32,571 nucleotides of DNA, from positions 1 through 32,571 of the forward strand of contig CASBRD010000145.1 of NCBI GenBank assembly GCA_949128025.1, written 5' to 3'. The notes under the pieces were generated by a model. The model was not told the DNA's origin, searched no databases, and was given only the letters and a program-made list of their open reading frames with translations. Every line of letters begins with the position of its first letter. The first letter of the stretch is position 1. A program made the position numbers and the translations under genes. Below are positions 26,203-32,571 of the stretch, one piece after another. Origin of the DNA: Oscillatoriales cyanobacterium PMM_0008. Lineage in GTDB: Bacteria > Cyanobacteriota > Cyanobacteriia > Cyanobacteriales > Aerosakkonemataceae.

Positions 26203-27615
26203 TTAAATTGTTCGACAAGCAATACACTGAGAAAGCATTATTCCCACAGAATTCAACGGAATTTGGTTAAGAATCTCCGCTGCAAAAGCATCAACCAGCA
26301 AATTGTAGGCGCTGACTTTATCTAAACCGCGACTTTGCAGATAAAACACTTCCTCATCATCTAACTGACTCACGGTTGCGCCGTGACTGCATTTGACGTT
26401 ATCGGCAATAATTTCCAGTTGAGGTTTTGTATCAATTCTGGCTTTTGGCGATAGCAACAAATTGCGGTTAAGTTGTCCAGCATCTGTCAATTGTGCTGCT
26501 TTGGCAACAAAAACTCTGCCGTTAAATACAACATGAGATCGATCGCGTGCAATATTCTTCTGCAACTGACGACTTGTGCTGTGGGGGTGGTTAAGAATTA
26601 AAGCACTGTGAGTATCCGCCAATTGTTCGCCAGCAATCATCGTCAAACCATTGAGGGTAGTTTCTGTTTCTTGGCCCGTCTGGTAGACTTCCAAATTGTG
26701 CCGCGATATTTTGCCACCCAAATTAATCGCATTGCAGGTATAGCGACTGTGACGCGCTTGAGAAATAGCCGTCTTGCCAATGTGAAACGCGACATTGCTA
26801 TTTCTTTGAATCCGACTGTGGTTAATTTGAGCGTTTTCTTGAGCCCAAATTTCTGTCACTGTATTGACAAAGTACGGATGAGACTTATCTGCACACCAGT
26901 CACTTATAGTCAAGTAATCTTCAATTAAAGTTACTTGACTGTTAGTTTCAGCTACTACCAGACAGCGCGGTTGAGAAATCGTCGGCGAGTCACTCAGCGT
27001 AGAGATAAACAGCAGGTGGATAGGAGTTTCAATTACCTGATTTTTCGACACCCATACGACTGCTGCATCTGTCAATCCCGCTGTATTGAGGGCGGTGAAA
27101 ACTTCGGTCGCCCCATGTTGCTTGCCCAAATAATTCGGGATACTGGAGCGATAATTTTCAGGTAATGCTGTTAAATTGCCCGCAAATACTCCCACTGGCA
27201 AACCAGCAACAGAAGATAGTTGGGGCGCATAAACGCCATTAACAAATACCAACCGACTATCCGCTGCTTCCGAGAAAATTAGCGGCGTAATCTCCGATGA
27301 TGGTATAGACGCGACATTGCTAGTTTCTGGTAGCTGAAACGTCACCTGCAAAAGAGGAGACAAATCGGTAAAGCGCCATGCTTCATCCTTTGTGCTAGGG
27401 AAAGTTTCTTCGAGAAGGATAGCAGAAGATCGATCGCGCAATCCCTCCAACCAACCCTCCAACTCCTCCAACCAACCCTCCAACACCCTCTCCGGCCCCC
27501 TCCCCGCAGGCGGGGAGGGTTGGGGTGGGGTGACTCTAGAAACCAGATTTAACAGCCCAGTCAAATAGGCATCGCGATTTATAGAAGTAGATTTTAACAC
27601 CTGACTGTTCATCAC
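26203..27615 (-). CDS. sufD: Fe-S cluster assembly protein SufD
   Basis: SufD pairs with SufB in the SufBC2D scaffold that builds iron-sulfur clusters. The protein has 470 residues. [12 protein letters not shown] near residue 85 is the conserved N-terminal segment, and [22 protein letters not shown] holds His411, equivalent to the key histidine of E. coli SufD. Residues about 28-58 are an in-frame insertion of low-complexity sequence ([12 protein letters not shown], then two LEGWLE repeats) encoded by a repeat element; most SufD proteins should have only a short linker there. The start (ATGATG) overlaps the sufC stop by four bases, so the two genes are coupled. Confidence 0.93.
   Translation of the reverse strand: MMNSQVLKSTSINRDAYLTGLLNLVSRVTPPQPSPPAGRGPERVLEGWLEELEGWLEGLRDRSSAILLEETFPSTKDEAWRFTDLSPLLQVTFQLPETSNVASIPSSEITPLIFSEAADSRLVFVNGVYAPQLSSVAGLPVGVFAGNLTALPENYRSSIPNYLGKQHGATEVFTALNTAGLTDAAVVWVSKNQVIETPIHLLFISTLSDSPTISQPRCLVVAETNSQVTLIEDYLTISDWCADKSHPYFVNTVTEIWAQENAQINHSRIQRNSNVAFHIGKTAISQARHSRYTCNAINLGGKISRHNLEVYQTGQETETTLNGLTMIAGEQLADTHSALILNHPHSTSRQLQKNIARDRSHVVFNGRVFVAKAAQLTDAGQLNRNLLLSPKARIDTKPQLEIIADNVKCSHGATVSQLDDEEVFYLQSRGLDKVSAYNLLVDAFAAEILNQIPLNSVGIMLSQCIACRTI
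27443..27532. repeat. Palindromic repeat plus tandem 21-mers inside sufD
   Basis: A hairpin with arms CCCTCCCCG (27498-27506) and CGGGGAGGG (27511-27519) sits in a C/G-rich block of the kind found between genes in many cyanobacteria. Beside it, two 21-base units (27443-27463 and 27464-27484) differ at one position. Both parts keep the sufD frame and encode about 30 extra residues. Confidence 0.75.
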
Positions 27616-28400
27616 ACTCCCACCTCAGATGCTTCTTCTTCCCGTACCCACTCATAACCGCGTTCTTCCAATTCCAGCGCCAATTCCTTAGTTCCACTGC
27701 TGATAATTCGCCCGCCTTCCATCACGTGAACAAAGTCAGGCACAATGTAACTCAGCAATCGCTGATAGTGAGTAATCATTAGAGTTGCATTATCAGGTTT
27801 TGCCAACTGATTAACGCCATTCGCCACAATCTTCAGCGCGTCGATATCCAAACCCGAATCCGTCTCATCCAGAATTGCTAACTTTGGTTCCAGCAATGCC
27901 ATTTGCAGAATCTCATTCCGCTTCTTTTCACCACCAGAAAAACCTTCATTAACGCTGCGGCTAAGGAAAGAGGGATTCATCTTTACCACATCCAACTTTT
28001 CCTGAATTAACTCATCAAAATCAAACGCATCCAGTTCCTCCAAACCCTTAGCCTTGCGACCAGAATTATAGGCAACGCGCAGAAAATCCACATTACTTAC
28101 ACCCGGAATTTCCAGGGGGTATTGAAAAGCCAAAAACACACCACCCCGCGCACGTTCTTGTGGTTCCATTTCCAAAAGATTCTGCCCCTGGAAAATCACC
28201 TCACCGCCAGTCACCTCATAAGCAGGATGTCCAGCCAAAACCTTCGATAACGTACTCTTACCAGAGCCATTTGGGCCCATGATGGCATGGATTTCTCCAG
28301 CCTTCAGTTCCAAATTCACACCCTTCAAAATCTGATTGCTATCAACATTCGCTGTCAGATCGCGAACTGATAGAATCACCTCACTATTCTCAATAATCAT
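27612..28400 (-). CDS. sufC: Fe-S cluster assembly ATPase SufC
   Basis: SufC is the ABC-type ATPase that drives shape changes in the SufBC2D scaffold. The protein has 262 residues. The Walker A motif is GPNGSGKST at 42-50, the Q-loop is FQYPLEIPG, the signature is [10 protein letters not shown] at 154-163, and Walker B is [12 protein letters not shown] at 174-185. It has no membrane part, as expected. sufD overlaps its stop by four bases. The gap back to sufB is 293 bases and full of dispersed repeats, which is long for a tight operon. Confidence 0.96.
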   Translation of the reverse strand: MIIENSEVILSVRDLTANVDSNQILKGVNLELKAGEIHAIMGPNGSGKSTLSKVLAGHPAYEVTGGEVIFQGQNLLEMEPQERARGGVFLAFQYPLEIPGVSNVDFLRVAYNSGRKAKGLEELDAFDFDELIQEKLDVVKMNPSFLSRSVNEGFSGGEKKRNEILQMALLEPKLAILDETDSGLDIDALKIVANGVNQLAKPDNATLMITHYQRLLSYIVPDFVHVMEGGRIISSGTKELALELEERGYEWVREEEASEVGV

Positions 28401-28412
28401 CTTTCTTCTCTT

Positions 28413-28447
28413 CTTCCTTCGCGCCCTTCGCGTCTTCGTGGTTCGTT
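28413..28447. repeat. Dispersed repeat between sufB and sufC
   Basis: This 35-base stretch, containing TTCGCGCCCTTCGCGTCTTC and GTGGTTCGTT, is a sequence I recognise as a common intergenic repeat in cyanobacteria (its complement reads AACGAACCACGAAGACGCG). It ends 13 bases upstream of the sufC start. Confidence 0.55.
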
Positions 28448-28460
28448 ATCCTCTTGTGGC

Positions 28461-28477
28461 ACAGGCGTCTCGCCTGT
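28461..28477. repeat. Short hairpin repeat ACAGGCG-TCT-CGCCTGT
   Basis: A perfect 7-base stem with a 3-base loop, probably another dispersed palindrome. It lies upstream of sufC. Confidence 0.5.
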
Positions 28478-28664
28478 AACTGCATTGTTAGCAGACCAAA
28501 TGCCTACTAATTAGCCGATCGCATTTCTATTGTCGTTTCTTTTTCTGGTGTTACTTGAGTAACATCCTAGTCGGAAAGTGACTCTAGGGATTGAAAATCA
28601 ATCTTTCGTTTTTTTGGATCGATTAAAACAGTTTTTTTAAACTAAATCAATCCTCGAAGTAGTT

Positions 28665-28685
28665 GGGCAGGCAAGATGCCCGCCC
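28665..28685. repeat. Hairpin just downstream of sufB
   Basis: GGGCAGGC and GCCCGCCC pair at seven of eight positions around the loop AAGAT. It starts eight bases after the sufB stop on the minus strand and may end or stabilise the sufB transcript; no T run follows. The form is that of a dispersed cyanobacterial palindrome. Confidence 0.5.
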
Positions 28686-28693
28686 CACAAGAA

Positions 28694-30133
28694 TTAGCCA
28701 ACACTTCCTTCCAACTTCAAACTCAACAATCTGTCAGCTTCCACAGCAAATTCCATCGGCAATTGATTGAACACATCCTTACAGAAACCGCTAATCATCA
28801 TCGAGATAGCATCTTCTAGGGAAATGCCCCGCTGGGAGAAATAGAATAATTGATCTTCCCCAATCTTGGAAGTAGAAGCCTCATGCTCCACTTTGCCGGT
28901 GTTATTCTGCACTTGAATATATGGGAAAGTGTTCGCTTGAGCATTATCGCCAATTAACATTGAGTCGCACTGGGAATAATTCCGTGCGCCGTTGGCTTTG
29001 GGGCCGATTTTAACTAAACCGCGATAGCTATTCTGGGACTTCCCGGCAGAAATACCTTTAGAAATGATCGTGCTGCGGGTATTTTTGCCGATATGGATCA
29101 TCTTAGTTCCAGTGTCGGCTTGCTGTTTGTGATTAGTCAGCGCCACTGAGTAGAATTCGCCGACGGAATTATCGCCTACTAATACGCAGCTTGGATATTT
29201 CCAAGTAATAGCAGAACCAGTTTCAACTTGCGTCCAAGAAATCTTAGAATTGACTCCTTGGCAGAGTCCCCGTTTGGTGACAAAGTTGTAAATGCCGCCT
29301 TTGCCGTTTTCGTCTCCGGCGTACCAGTTTTGGACGGTAGAGTATTTGATTTCCGCGTTATCTAGGGCAACTAATTCTACTACGGCGGCGTGCAGCTGGT
29401 TGGTGTCGAACATTGGAGCTGTACAGCCCTCCAAATATGACACTTGGCTGCCTTCTTCGGCAATAATTAATGTCCGCTCGAACTGACCGCTATCGCCTGT
29501 GTTGATGCGGAAGTAGGTGGACAATTCCATCGGGCAGCGGGTATTCTTTGGAATGTAGACGAAGGAGCCATCGCTGAATACGGCTGAGTTGAGGGCGGCA
29601 TAGAAGTTATCTGCGATCGGCACTACGCTGCCAAGATACTTCTGTATCAACTCTGGATGTTCTCTTAAGGCTTCGGAAATCGAACAGAAGATGACGCCTT
29701 CTTTGGCTAACTTTTCTTTGAAGGTGGTGGCTACGGAGACGCTATCGAAGATGGCATCTACTGCTACGTTGGAGAGGCGCTTCTGTTCAGACAGCGAAAT
29801 GCCCAGTTTCTCGAAGGCTTCCAGCAGAGTTGGGTCTACTTCGTCCAAGCTGTTGAGCTTCTTGGGCTTTTGCTTGGGAGCTGAGTAGTAGATGATGTCT
29901 TGGTAGTTAATGGGAGGATACTTTACTTGGGGCCAGGTTGGCTCTGTCATTTTCAGCCACTGGCGGTATGCTTTGAGGCGAAACTCCAGCATGAATTCTG
30001 GCTCGTTCTTTTTGGCGGAGATGAGGCGAACTACATCCTCGCTGAGACCGCGAGGAATGGTGTCAGACTCAATATCGGTGACAAACCCGTACTTGTAGGG
30101 CTGGTTGACTAAGGTTTTGACCGTTGCGCTCAT
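28694..30133 (-). CDS. sufB: Fe-S cluster assembly protein SufB
   Basis: SufB is the scaffold subunit on which clusters are built with SufC and SufD. The protein has 479 residues. YSQCDSML holds Cys389 and KVEHEAS holds Glu418; their spacing of 29 equals that of the catalytic Cys405 and Glu434 in E. coli SufB. The start is the ATG at 30133 (MSATVKTLV), matching known cyanobacterial SufB proteins; an open frame continues upstream to 30268 but adds 45 residues of poor sequence. A 10-base tandem repeat fills the leader just upstream, and two SufR-type operators lie about 130-185 bases before the start. Confidence 0.96.
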   Translation of the reverse strand: MSATVKTLVNQPYKYGFVTDIESDTIPRGLSEDVVRLISAKKNEPEFMLEFRLKAYRQWLKMTEPTWPQVKYPPINYQDIIYYSAPKQKPKKLNSLDEVDPTLLEAFEKLGISLSEQKRLSNVAVDAIFDSVSVATTFKEKLAKEGVIFCSISEALREHPELIQKYLGSVVPIADNFYAALNSAVFSDGSFVYIPKNTRCPMELSTYFRINTGDSGQFERTLIIAEEGSQVSYLEGCTAPMFDTNQLHAAVVELVALDNAEIKYSTVQNWYAGDENGKGGIYNFVTKRGLCQGVNSKISWTQVETGSAITWKYPSCVLVGDNSVGEFYSVALTNHKQQADTGTKMIHIGKNTRSTIISKGISAGKSQNSYRGLVKIGPKANGARNYSQCDSMLIGDNAQANTFPYIQVQNNTGKVEHEASTSKIGEDQLFYFSQRGISLEDAISMMISGFCKDVFNQLPMEFAVEADRLLSLKLEGSVG

Positions 30134-30140
30134 GTTTATC

Positions 30141-30167
30141 GTGTTCTCTGGTGTTCTCTGGTGTTCT
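30141..30167. repeat. 10-base tandem repeat in the sufB leader
   Basis: GTGTTCTCTG is present twice and then seven bases of a third copy follow (plus-strand reading). The array ends seven bases upstream of the sufB ATG, where the ribosome binding site should be, and no AGGAG-like sequence is visible there. Confidence 0.75.
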
Positions 30168-30262
30168 AAACAAATCTTTAAGGATGGCAGAGGTGTGGGC
30201 TTGGATTTGGGCGGGTGAGGTTGATGCCAACACTTGCCCTGTGGTATTACAATAGACTTAAA

Positions 30263-30276
30263 CAACAAATTTGTTG
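30263..30276. promoter_or_regulatory. SufR operator, sufB-proximal
   Basis: CAAC-AAATTT-GTTG is a perfect palindrome matching the CAAC-N6-GTTG sequence reported for the cyanobacterial repressor SufR. Its centre is exactly 40 bases from that of the second copy. Confidence 0.8.
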
Positions 30277-30302
30277 CCCAACTCTATTTTAAGCTACATT
30301 AA

Positions 30303-30316
30303 CAACAACTAAGTTG
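30303..30316. promoter_or_regulatory. SufR operator, sufR-proximal
   Basis: CAAC-AACTAA-GTTG matches the CAAC-N6-GTTG pattern. It overlaps a TTGACA (minus strand, 30315-30320) that could be the -35 box for sufB, and it lies 28 bases before the sufR start, so binding could repress both directions. Confidence 0.8.
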
Positions 30317-30343
30317 TCAAAGTTAAATTTTGGTCGTTGACTT

Positions 30344-31051
30344 ATGGAAGCCGCCATGACGATCTGTGAAACAGATCTGGGTAAAACCCAGATCTCTCAG
30401 CAACCCTCCACTAAAGAAGACATCCTGCAACATTTGATGAAGCGGGGTCAAGCAAGGGCGCAGGAGTTGGCTGATTCTCTGAATATTAGCCCACAAGCGA
30501 TTCGCCGCCACCTCAAGGATTTGGAGGCGGAGGAGCTGATCGAGTATCAATCGGTTCAGGTTGGGATGGGGCGTCCGCAGCACATCTACCGCCTGAGTCG
30601 CAAGGGACGCGATCGCTTCCCCAACAGTCACGGTAAATTCGCCGTGGCGCTGCTGGATACGATCGCACAAACCCTCGGTCACGAGCAGGTCGATCTAATA
30701 CTACACAAACAGTGGGAGCGCAAGGCGATGGAATATTGCGATCGCTTAGGTACTGGTTCTCTGCAAGATCGCGTCGCCAACTTAGTAGATCTCCGTCGTG
30801 CCGAAGGCTATATGGCTGAGTGGTATCCTTTAGAGACTGATGGTTCCAAAAATGGTCATTCCTCCCAGTTCATGTTGATCGAGCATAACTGTGCCATTTC
30901 TGATGTAGCCGTCTCTTTCCCCAGGGTTTGCAGCCACGAATTAGATATGTTTGCAGCTGTGTTCCCAGATTCTACGGTAGAACGGACGCACTCGTTGATT
31001 AACGGACAACACCTCTGCGGTTATTTAATTACCGGGAAATCCCGAATTTAA
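30344..31051 (+). CDS. sufR: SUF operon repressor SufR
   Basis: SufR is a dimeric Fe-S-containing repressor of sufBCDS and itself. The protein has 235 residues. Residues about 23-95 are a winged helix (TKEDILQHLMKRGQARAQELADSL, then SPQAIRRHLKDLE). The C-terminal cluster site reads Cys183, x12, Cys196, x13, Ser210, x14, Cys225. From memory the family pattern is C-x12-C-x13-C-x14-C, so the third ligand position is Ser (codon TCT). The gene is divergent from sufB with two operators between. The second ATG at 30356 has GGAAG six bases upstream and is an equally good start. Confidence 0.93.
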   Translation: MEAAMTICETDLGKTQISQQPSTKEDILQHLMKRGQARAQELADSLNISPQAIRRHLKDLEAEELIEYQSVQVGMGRPQHIYRLSRKGRDRFPNSHGKFAVALLDTIAQTLGHEQVDLILHKQWERKAMEYCDRLGTGSLQDRVANLVDLRRAEGYMAEWYPLETDGSKNGHSSQFMLIEHNCAISDVAVSFPRVCSHELDMFAAVFPDSTVERTHSLINGQHLCGYLITGKSRI

Positions 31052-31068
31052 AATCTAAAATCTAAAAT
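31050..31068. repeat. Heptamer tandem repeat (AAAATCT), second site
   Basis: Two full AAAATCT units and a partial third overlap the sufR stop codon and lie just before the next gene. The same heptamer occurs at 26161-26187. Confidence 0.75.
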
Positions 31069-31072
31069 TGAT

Positions 31073-31330
31073 ATGAATCAACCACCGCAACCAGGCTCTC
31101 AATTTTTAACACTAGAAGAATCTGCTAGGGTTGACGCTGCAATGCTTGCTTCCCATGAGAAATTTTTAACGAGATTAACTATTTCATCTTTAAAGCTGTT
31201 GAAGCATATCGCCCAAGAGTACGGCGTTACCGTTGAGGGCTTGACATCTGAACAAATAATTACATGGTTTGAAAAGGATGGTAAGATTAGAAGAGAACAC
31301 GGGCCTGATGCAGCGTTCCTGAACTGGTAA
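31073..31330 (+). CDS. Hypothetical protein, 85 residues
   Basis: The protein is small and soluble. TLEESARVDAAMLASHEKFLTRLTISSLKLLKHIAQEYG is a pair of amphipathic helices, followed by TSEQIITWFEKDGKIRREHGPDAAFLNW. I believe similar short proteins occur widely in cyanobacteria without known function. It begins 21 bases after sufR and ends 16 bases before a small TPR gene, so the three may be read together. A broken second copy of its C-terminal coding sequence lies at 31670-31714. Confidence 0.65.
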   Translation: MNQPPQPGSQFLTLEESARVDAAMLASHEKFLTRLTISSLKLLKHIAQEYGVTVEGLTSEQIITWFEKDGKIRREHGPDAAFLNW

Positions 31331-31346
31331 ACGGGGAAAACTATAA

Positions 31347-31649
31347 ATGGTTAAGAAAATTAACGAATCTTATAAGCTCATTAAGCAAGCAGAGATTTTC
31401 GCCAAATGCGGTAACTGGGGAGAAGAGGCTAGGCAAGTAAATAGTTCCATCATTAAATTAGACCCGAAAAATGCCGATGCCTACACACGCTTGGCAAGAT
31501 GTCATATTTTACTAGGAAATCTTGCTAGTGCTGAACAAGTCTATCAAGAAGTTCTGATAATTTATCCCGATAACTTAGTTGCTAAAAACAATTTGTCTAG
31601 GCTCAAGAAGAATCTTCCTCTATTTAATGGGGACAAATTATTACAGTAG
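31347..31649 (+). CDS. Small TPR-repeat protein
   Basis: The protein has 100 residues with about two tetratricopeptide repeats. The clearest spans residues about 46-79 (ADAYTRLARCHILLGNLASA, then EQVYQEVLIIYPDN), with the conserved small residues and final Pro. TPR proteins are protein-binding adaptors; the partner is unknown. The ATG has no strong ribosome binding site and follows the preceding gene by 16 bases, suggesting coupling. The protein has no signal peptide. Confidence 0.65.
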   Translation: MVKKINESYKLIKQAEIFAKCGNWGEEARQVNSSIIKLDPKNADAYTRLARCHILLGNLASAEQVYQEVLIIYPDNLVAKNNLSRLKKNLPLFNGDKLLQ

Positions 31650-31669
31650 CCGATCAAGAGTGAAGATAT

Positions 31670-31714
31670 GCGATCGCTTGGTTTGAAAAGGATGGGAAAA
31701 TTAGGCGGCAGGGT
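31670..31714 (+). pseudogene. Broken C-terminal copy of the 85-residue gene
   Basis: The frame encodes AIAWFEKDGKIRRQG, matching IITWFEKDGKIRREHG of the gene at 31073-31330. At the DNA level 24 of 26 bases from 31679 agree with those from 31265. A stop lies just upstream, and after RRQG the similarity ends at a TAGCGAGG/CCTCGCTA hairpin (31714-31735). It looks like the remnant of a lost paralogue; a HIP1 octamer sits at its left edge. Confidence 0.6.
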
Positions 31715-31740
31715 AGCGAGGCAAGATCCTCGCTATCGGC

Positions 31741-31755
31741 GTTAAGGAACTTAAC
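31741..31755. promoter_or_regulatory. Inverted repeat upstream of the second toxin-antitoxin pair
   Basis: GTTAAG-GAA-CTTAAC has perfect 6-base arms, about 85 bases before the antitoxin start. It could be an outer operator. Confidence 0.4.
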
Positions 31756-31791
31756 CAAGTACGGATTGGATAGCGATACTATGCACCTGCA

Positions 31792-31807
31792 ATCCTAAAG
31801 TTAGGAT
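31792..31807. promoter_or_regulatory. Probable antitoxin operator
   Basis: ATCCTAA-AG-TTAGGAT has perfect 7-base arms and runs into TAAAAT, a likely -10 box, about 30 bases before the antitoxin ATG. Phd-type antitoxins repress their own promoter at such sites. Confidence 0.5.
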
Positions 31808-31822
31808 AAAATTTGACTACAA

Positions 31823-31832
31823 CCTCCGGAGG
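31823..31832 (+). promoter_or_regulatory. Ribosome binding site within a palindrome
   Basis: CCTCCGGAGG is a perfect palindrome. Its right half GGAGG is a strong Shine-Dalgarno sequence six bases before the ATG at 31839, so a hairpin or bound protein could hide it. Confidence 0.55.
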
Positions 31833-31838
31833 TGGAGT

Positions 31839-32102
31839 ATGAAGCAAGTGGCAGTAAGAGAATTACAGGAGAAAGCAGCCGTTTACCTAACTGGCAGCGA
31901 ATCTTTAGCAATAGAGCATAATGGCGAAGTAGTAGGATTTTATTACCCAAAGAAGCAGTCGAAGCAGGAAGAAGTCGATCGCGCCGTTAAGCAATTGAGC
32001 GAGACGGTACAGCAAATAATGGCTAGAACTGGTATGACTGAGGATGAGTTAGCTGACCTTTTTGATACAAGTAAGCCTTTTCCCTATGATATTGATAGTT
32101 GA
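31839..32102 (+). CDS. Phd/YefM-like antitoxin
   Basis: The protein has 87 residues. VAVRELQEKAAVYLTGSESLAIEHNGEVVGFYYP follows the Phd/YefM plan of an N-terminal DNA-binding fold, with a strand pair near IEHNGEVVGFY. The second half is helical and acidic (TVQQIMARTGMTEDELADLFD) and would bind the toxin. It is followed by a PIN toxin gene that overlaps its last 17 bases, the typical order and coupling of antitoxin and toxin. The ribosome binding site is strong. The family assignment is from motif memory, but the context makes the role likely. Confidence 0.8.
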   Translation: MKQVAVRELQEKAAVYLTGSESLAIEHNGEVVGFYYPKKQSKQEEVDRAVKQLSETVQQIMARTGMTEDELADLFDTSKPFPYDIDS

Positions 32103-32463
32103 CGCTAATATTCTGATTGGGGAACTGCTGCGGCAAAGAGGACAGGAATTAATCCAAAATCCTGTACTAATGCTTTATGTTACGGCGCGAGTTTTGGATG
32201 AAACTCAGTATGAGATAGAACGACGAATCCCGCTAATGGTAAGTCGGGGTAGACTTACTGAGGCAGAAGCACAACTTTTACTCGCTCAAGCAAAACATCT
32301 GATTGAAACTAAGATCGAGGTCGTTTCTGAGTCGAACTACAGTCACCTAGAAACGGAAGCTAAAAATCGCATTCCCAGAGATCTGGATGATTGGCCTACA
32401 GTAGCTTTAGCATTGGCAATGAACGCAGCAATTTGGACTCAAGATTGCGATTTTTTAGCTTAG
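32086..32463 (+). CDS. PIN-domain toxin
   Basis: The protein has 125 residues. ILIVDANILIG at the N-terminus supplies the first conserved Asp of PIN nucleases, a Glu follows in the central helices, and RDLDDWPTVALALAMNAAIWTQDCDFL supplies the later acids that complete the metal site. PIN toxins cut RNA when free of antitoxin. I chose the ATG at 32086; a TTG at 32062 would add eight residues and deepen the overlap with the antitoxin gene. The stop TAG begins a set of nested inverted repeats. Confidence 0.85.
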   Translation: MILIVDANILIGELLRQRGQELIQNPVLMLYVTARVLDETQYEIERRIPLMVSRGRLTEAEAQLLLAQAKHLIETKIEVVSESNYSHLETEAKNRIPRDLDDWPTVALALAMNAAIWTQDCDFLA

Positions 32464-32558
32464 CGCCGTCAGCCCCGCACCATATCGGTACTCCGATTGG
32501 TGTCGGGATGGATAGGCGGGTTGTCGTAGGTACGGAGACAACCAATTAATTGGCGCTA
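32461..32558. repeat. Nested inverted repeats after the PIN toxin
   Basis: Three repeats lie here. TAGCGCC (32461-32467) pairs with GGCGCTA (32552-32558). GGTTGTC (32519-32525) pairs with GACAACC (32537-32543). CCAATTAATTGG (32542-32553) is a perfect 12-base palindrome. No gene is seen in the last 108 bases of the window. Confidence 0.5.
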
Positions 32559-32571
32559 GTTTGGAGAATCC

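Noticed and set aside
27443-27532. CRISPR array or coding minisatellite
   Set aside because: Only two tandem units exist, without spacers, and the neighbouring palindrome explains the structure better.
30323-30682. Open frame of 119 codons on the minus strand over sufR
   Set aside because: It is antisense to the sufR winged-helix domain and has no family features.

Overview
The window comes from a cyanobacterium. The octamer GCGATCGC (HIP1) occurs 21 times by my reading. There is an ndhD gene of the cyanobacterial NDH-1 type, a sufR/sufBCDS cluster with the cyanobacterial divergent layout, heptamer runs of AAAATCT, and several dispersed palindromes typical of large filamentous genomes. I cannot name a genus; a filamentous, Oscillatoria-like organism is a guess from the repeat content.

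Positions 1-17.2 kb are a cell-surface polysaccharide region read almost entirely on the plus strand. In order it holds a GT2 glycosyltransferase (cut by the window edge), a methyltransferase, a sugar-nucleotide epimerase/dehydratase, a GT-C-like membrane protein, a GT-B-like protein, a second methyltransferase, another GT-B protein, an O-antigen polymerase/ligase-like membrane protein, a GT4 enzyme, an inverted FkbM methyltransferase, two more GT4 enzymes, a third methyltransferase, a YdcF-family protein, an SGNH hydrolase and, after a 556-base gap, a WbuB-like GT4. Short spacings and overlaps suggest one or a few transcripts. The set fits assembly of a methylated glycan on a lipid carrier followed by polymerisation or ligation. 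No flippase, Wza or Wzc is visible, so the locus probably continues to the left.

Positions 17.2-24.8 kb are a mixed accessory and housekeeping stretch, nearly all on the minus strand: a TspO/MBR protein, two unrecognised genes, a MazEF toxin-antitoxin pair, ndhD with a clear terminator, two small unknown genes, a probable 183-base MITE, and an RNase III-like protein with altered catalytic residues and an unknown C-terminal half.

Positions 24.8-31.1 kb are the SUF iron-sulfur cluster assembly locus: sufB, sufC, sufD and sufS on the minus strand, and the repressor gene sufR divergent from them. Two CAAC-N6-GTTG operators lie between sufB and sufR. Repeat elements have entered this locus repeatedly, including an in-frame one inside sufD, and SufR has serine where I expect the third of four conserved cysteines.

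Positions 31.1-32.6 kb hold two small genes, a broken duplicate of one of them, and a second toxin-antitoxin pair (Phd-like antitoxin and PIN toxin) whose promoter region is rich in inverted repeats.

I did not find a clearly new multi-gene system. The best candidates for something undescribed are the RNase III-like fusion protein, the repeat insertion in sufD, the SufR cysteine change, and the unassigned gene pair at 18.1-19.1 kb.
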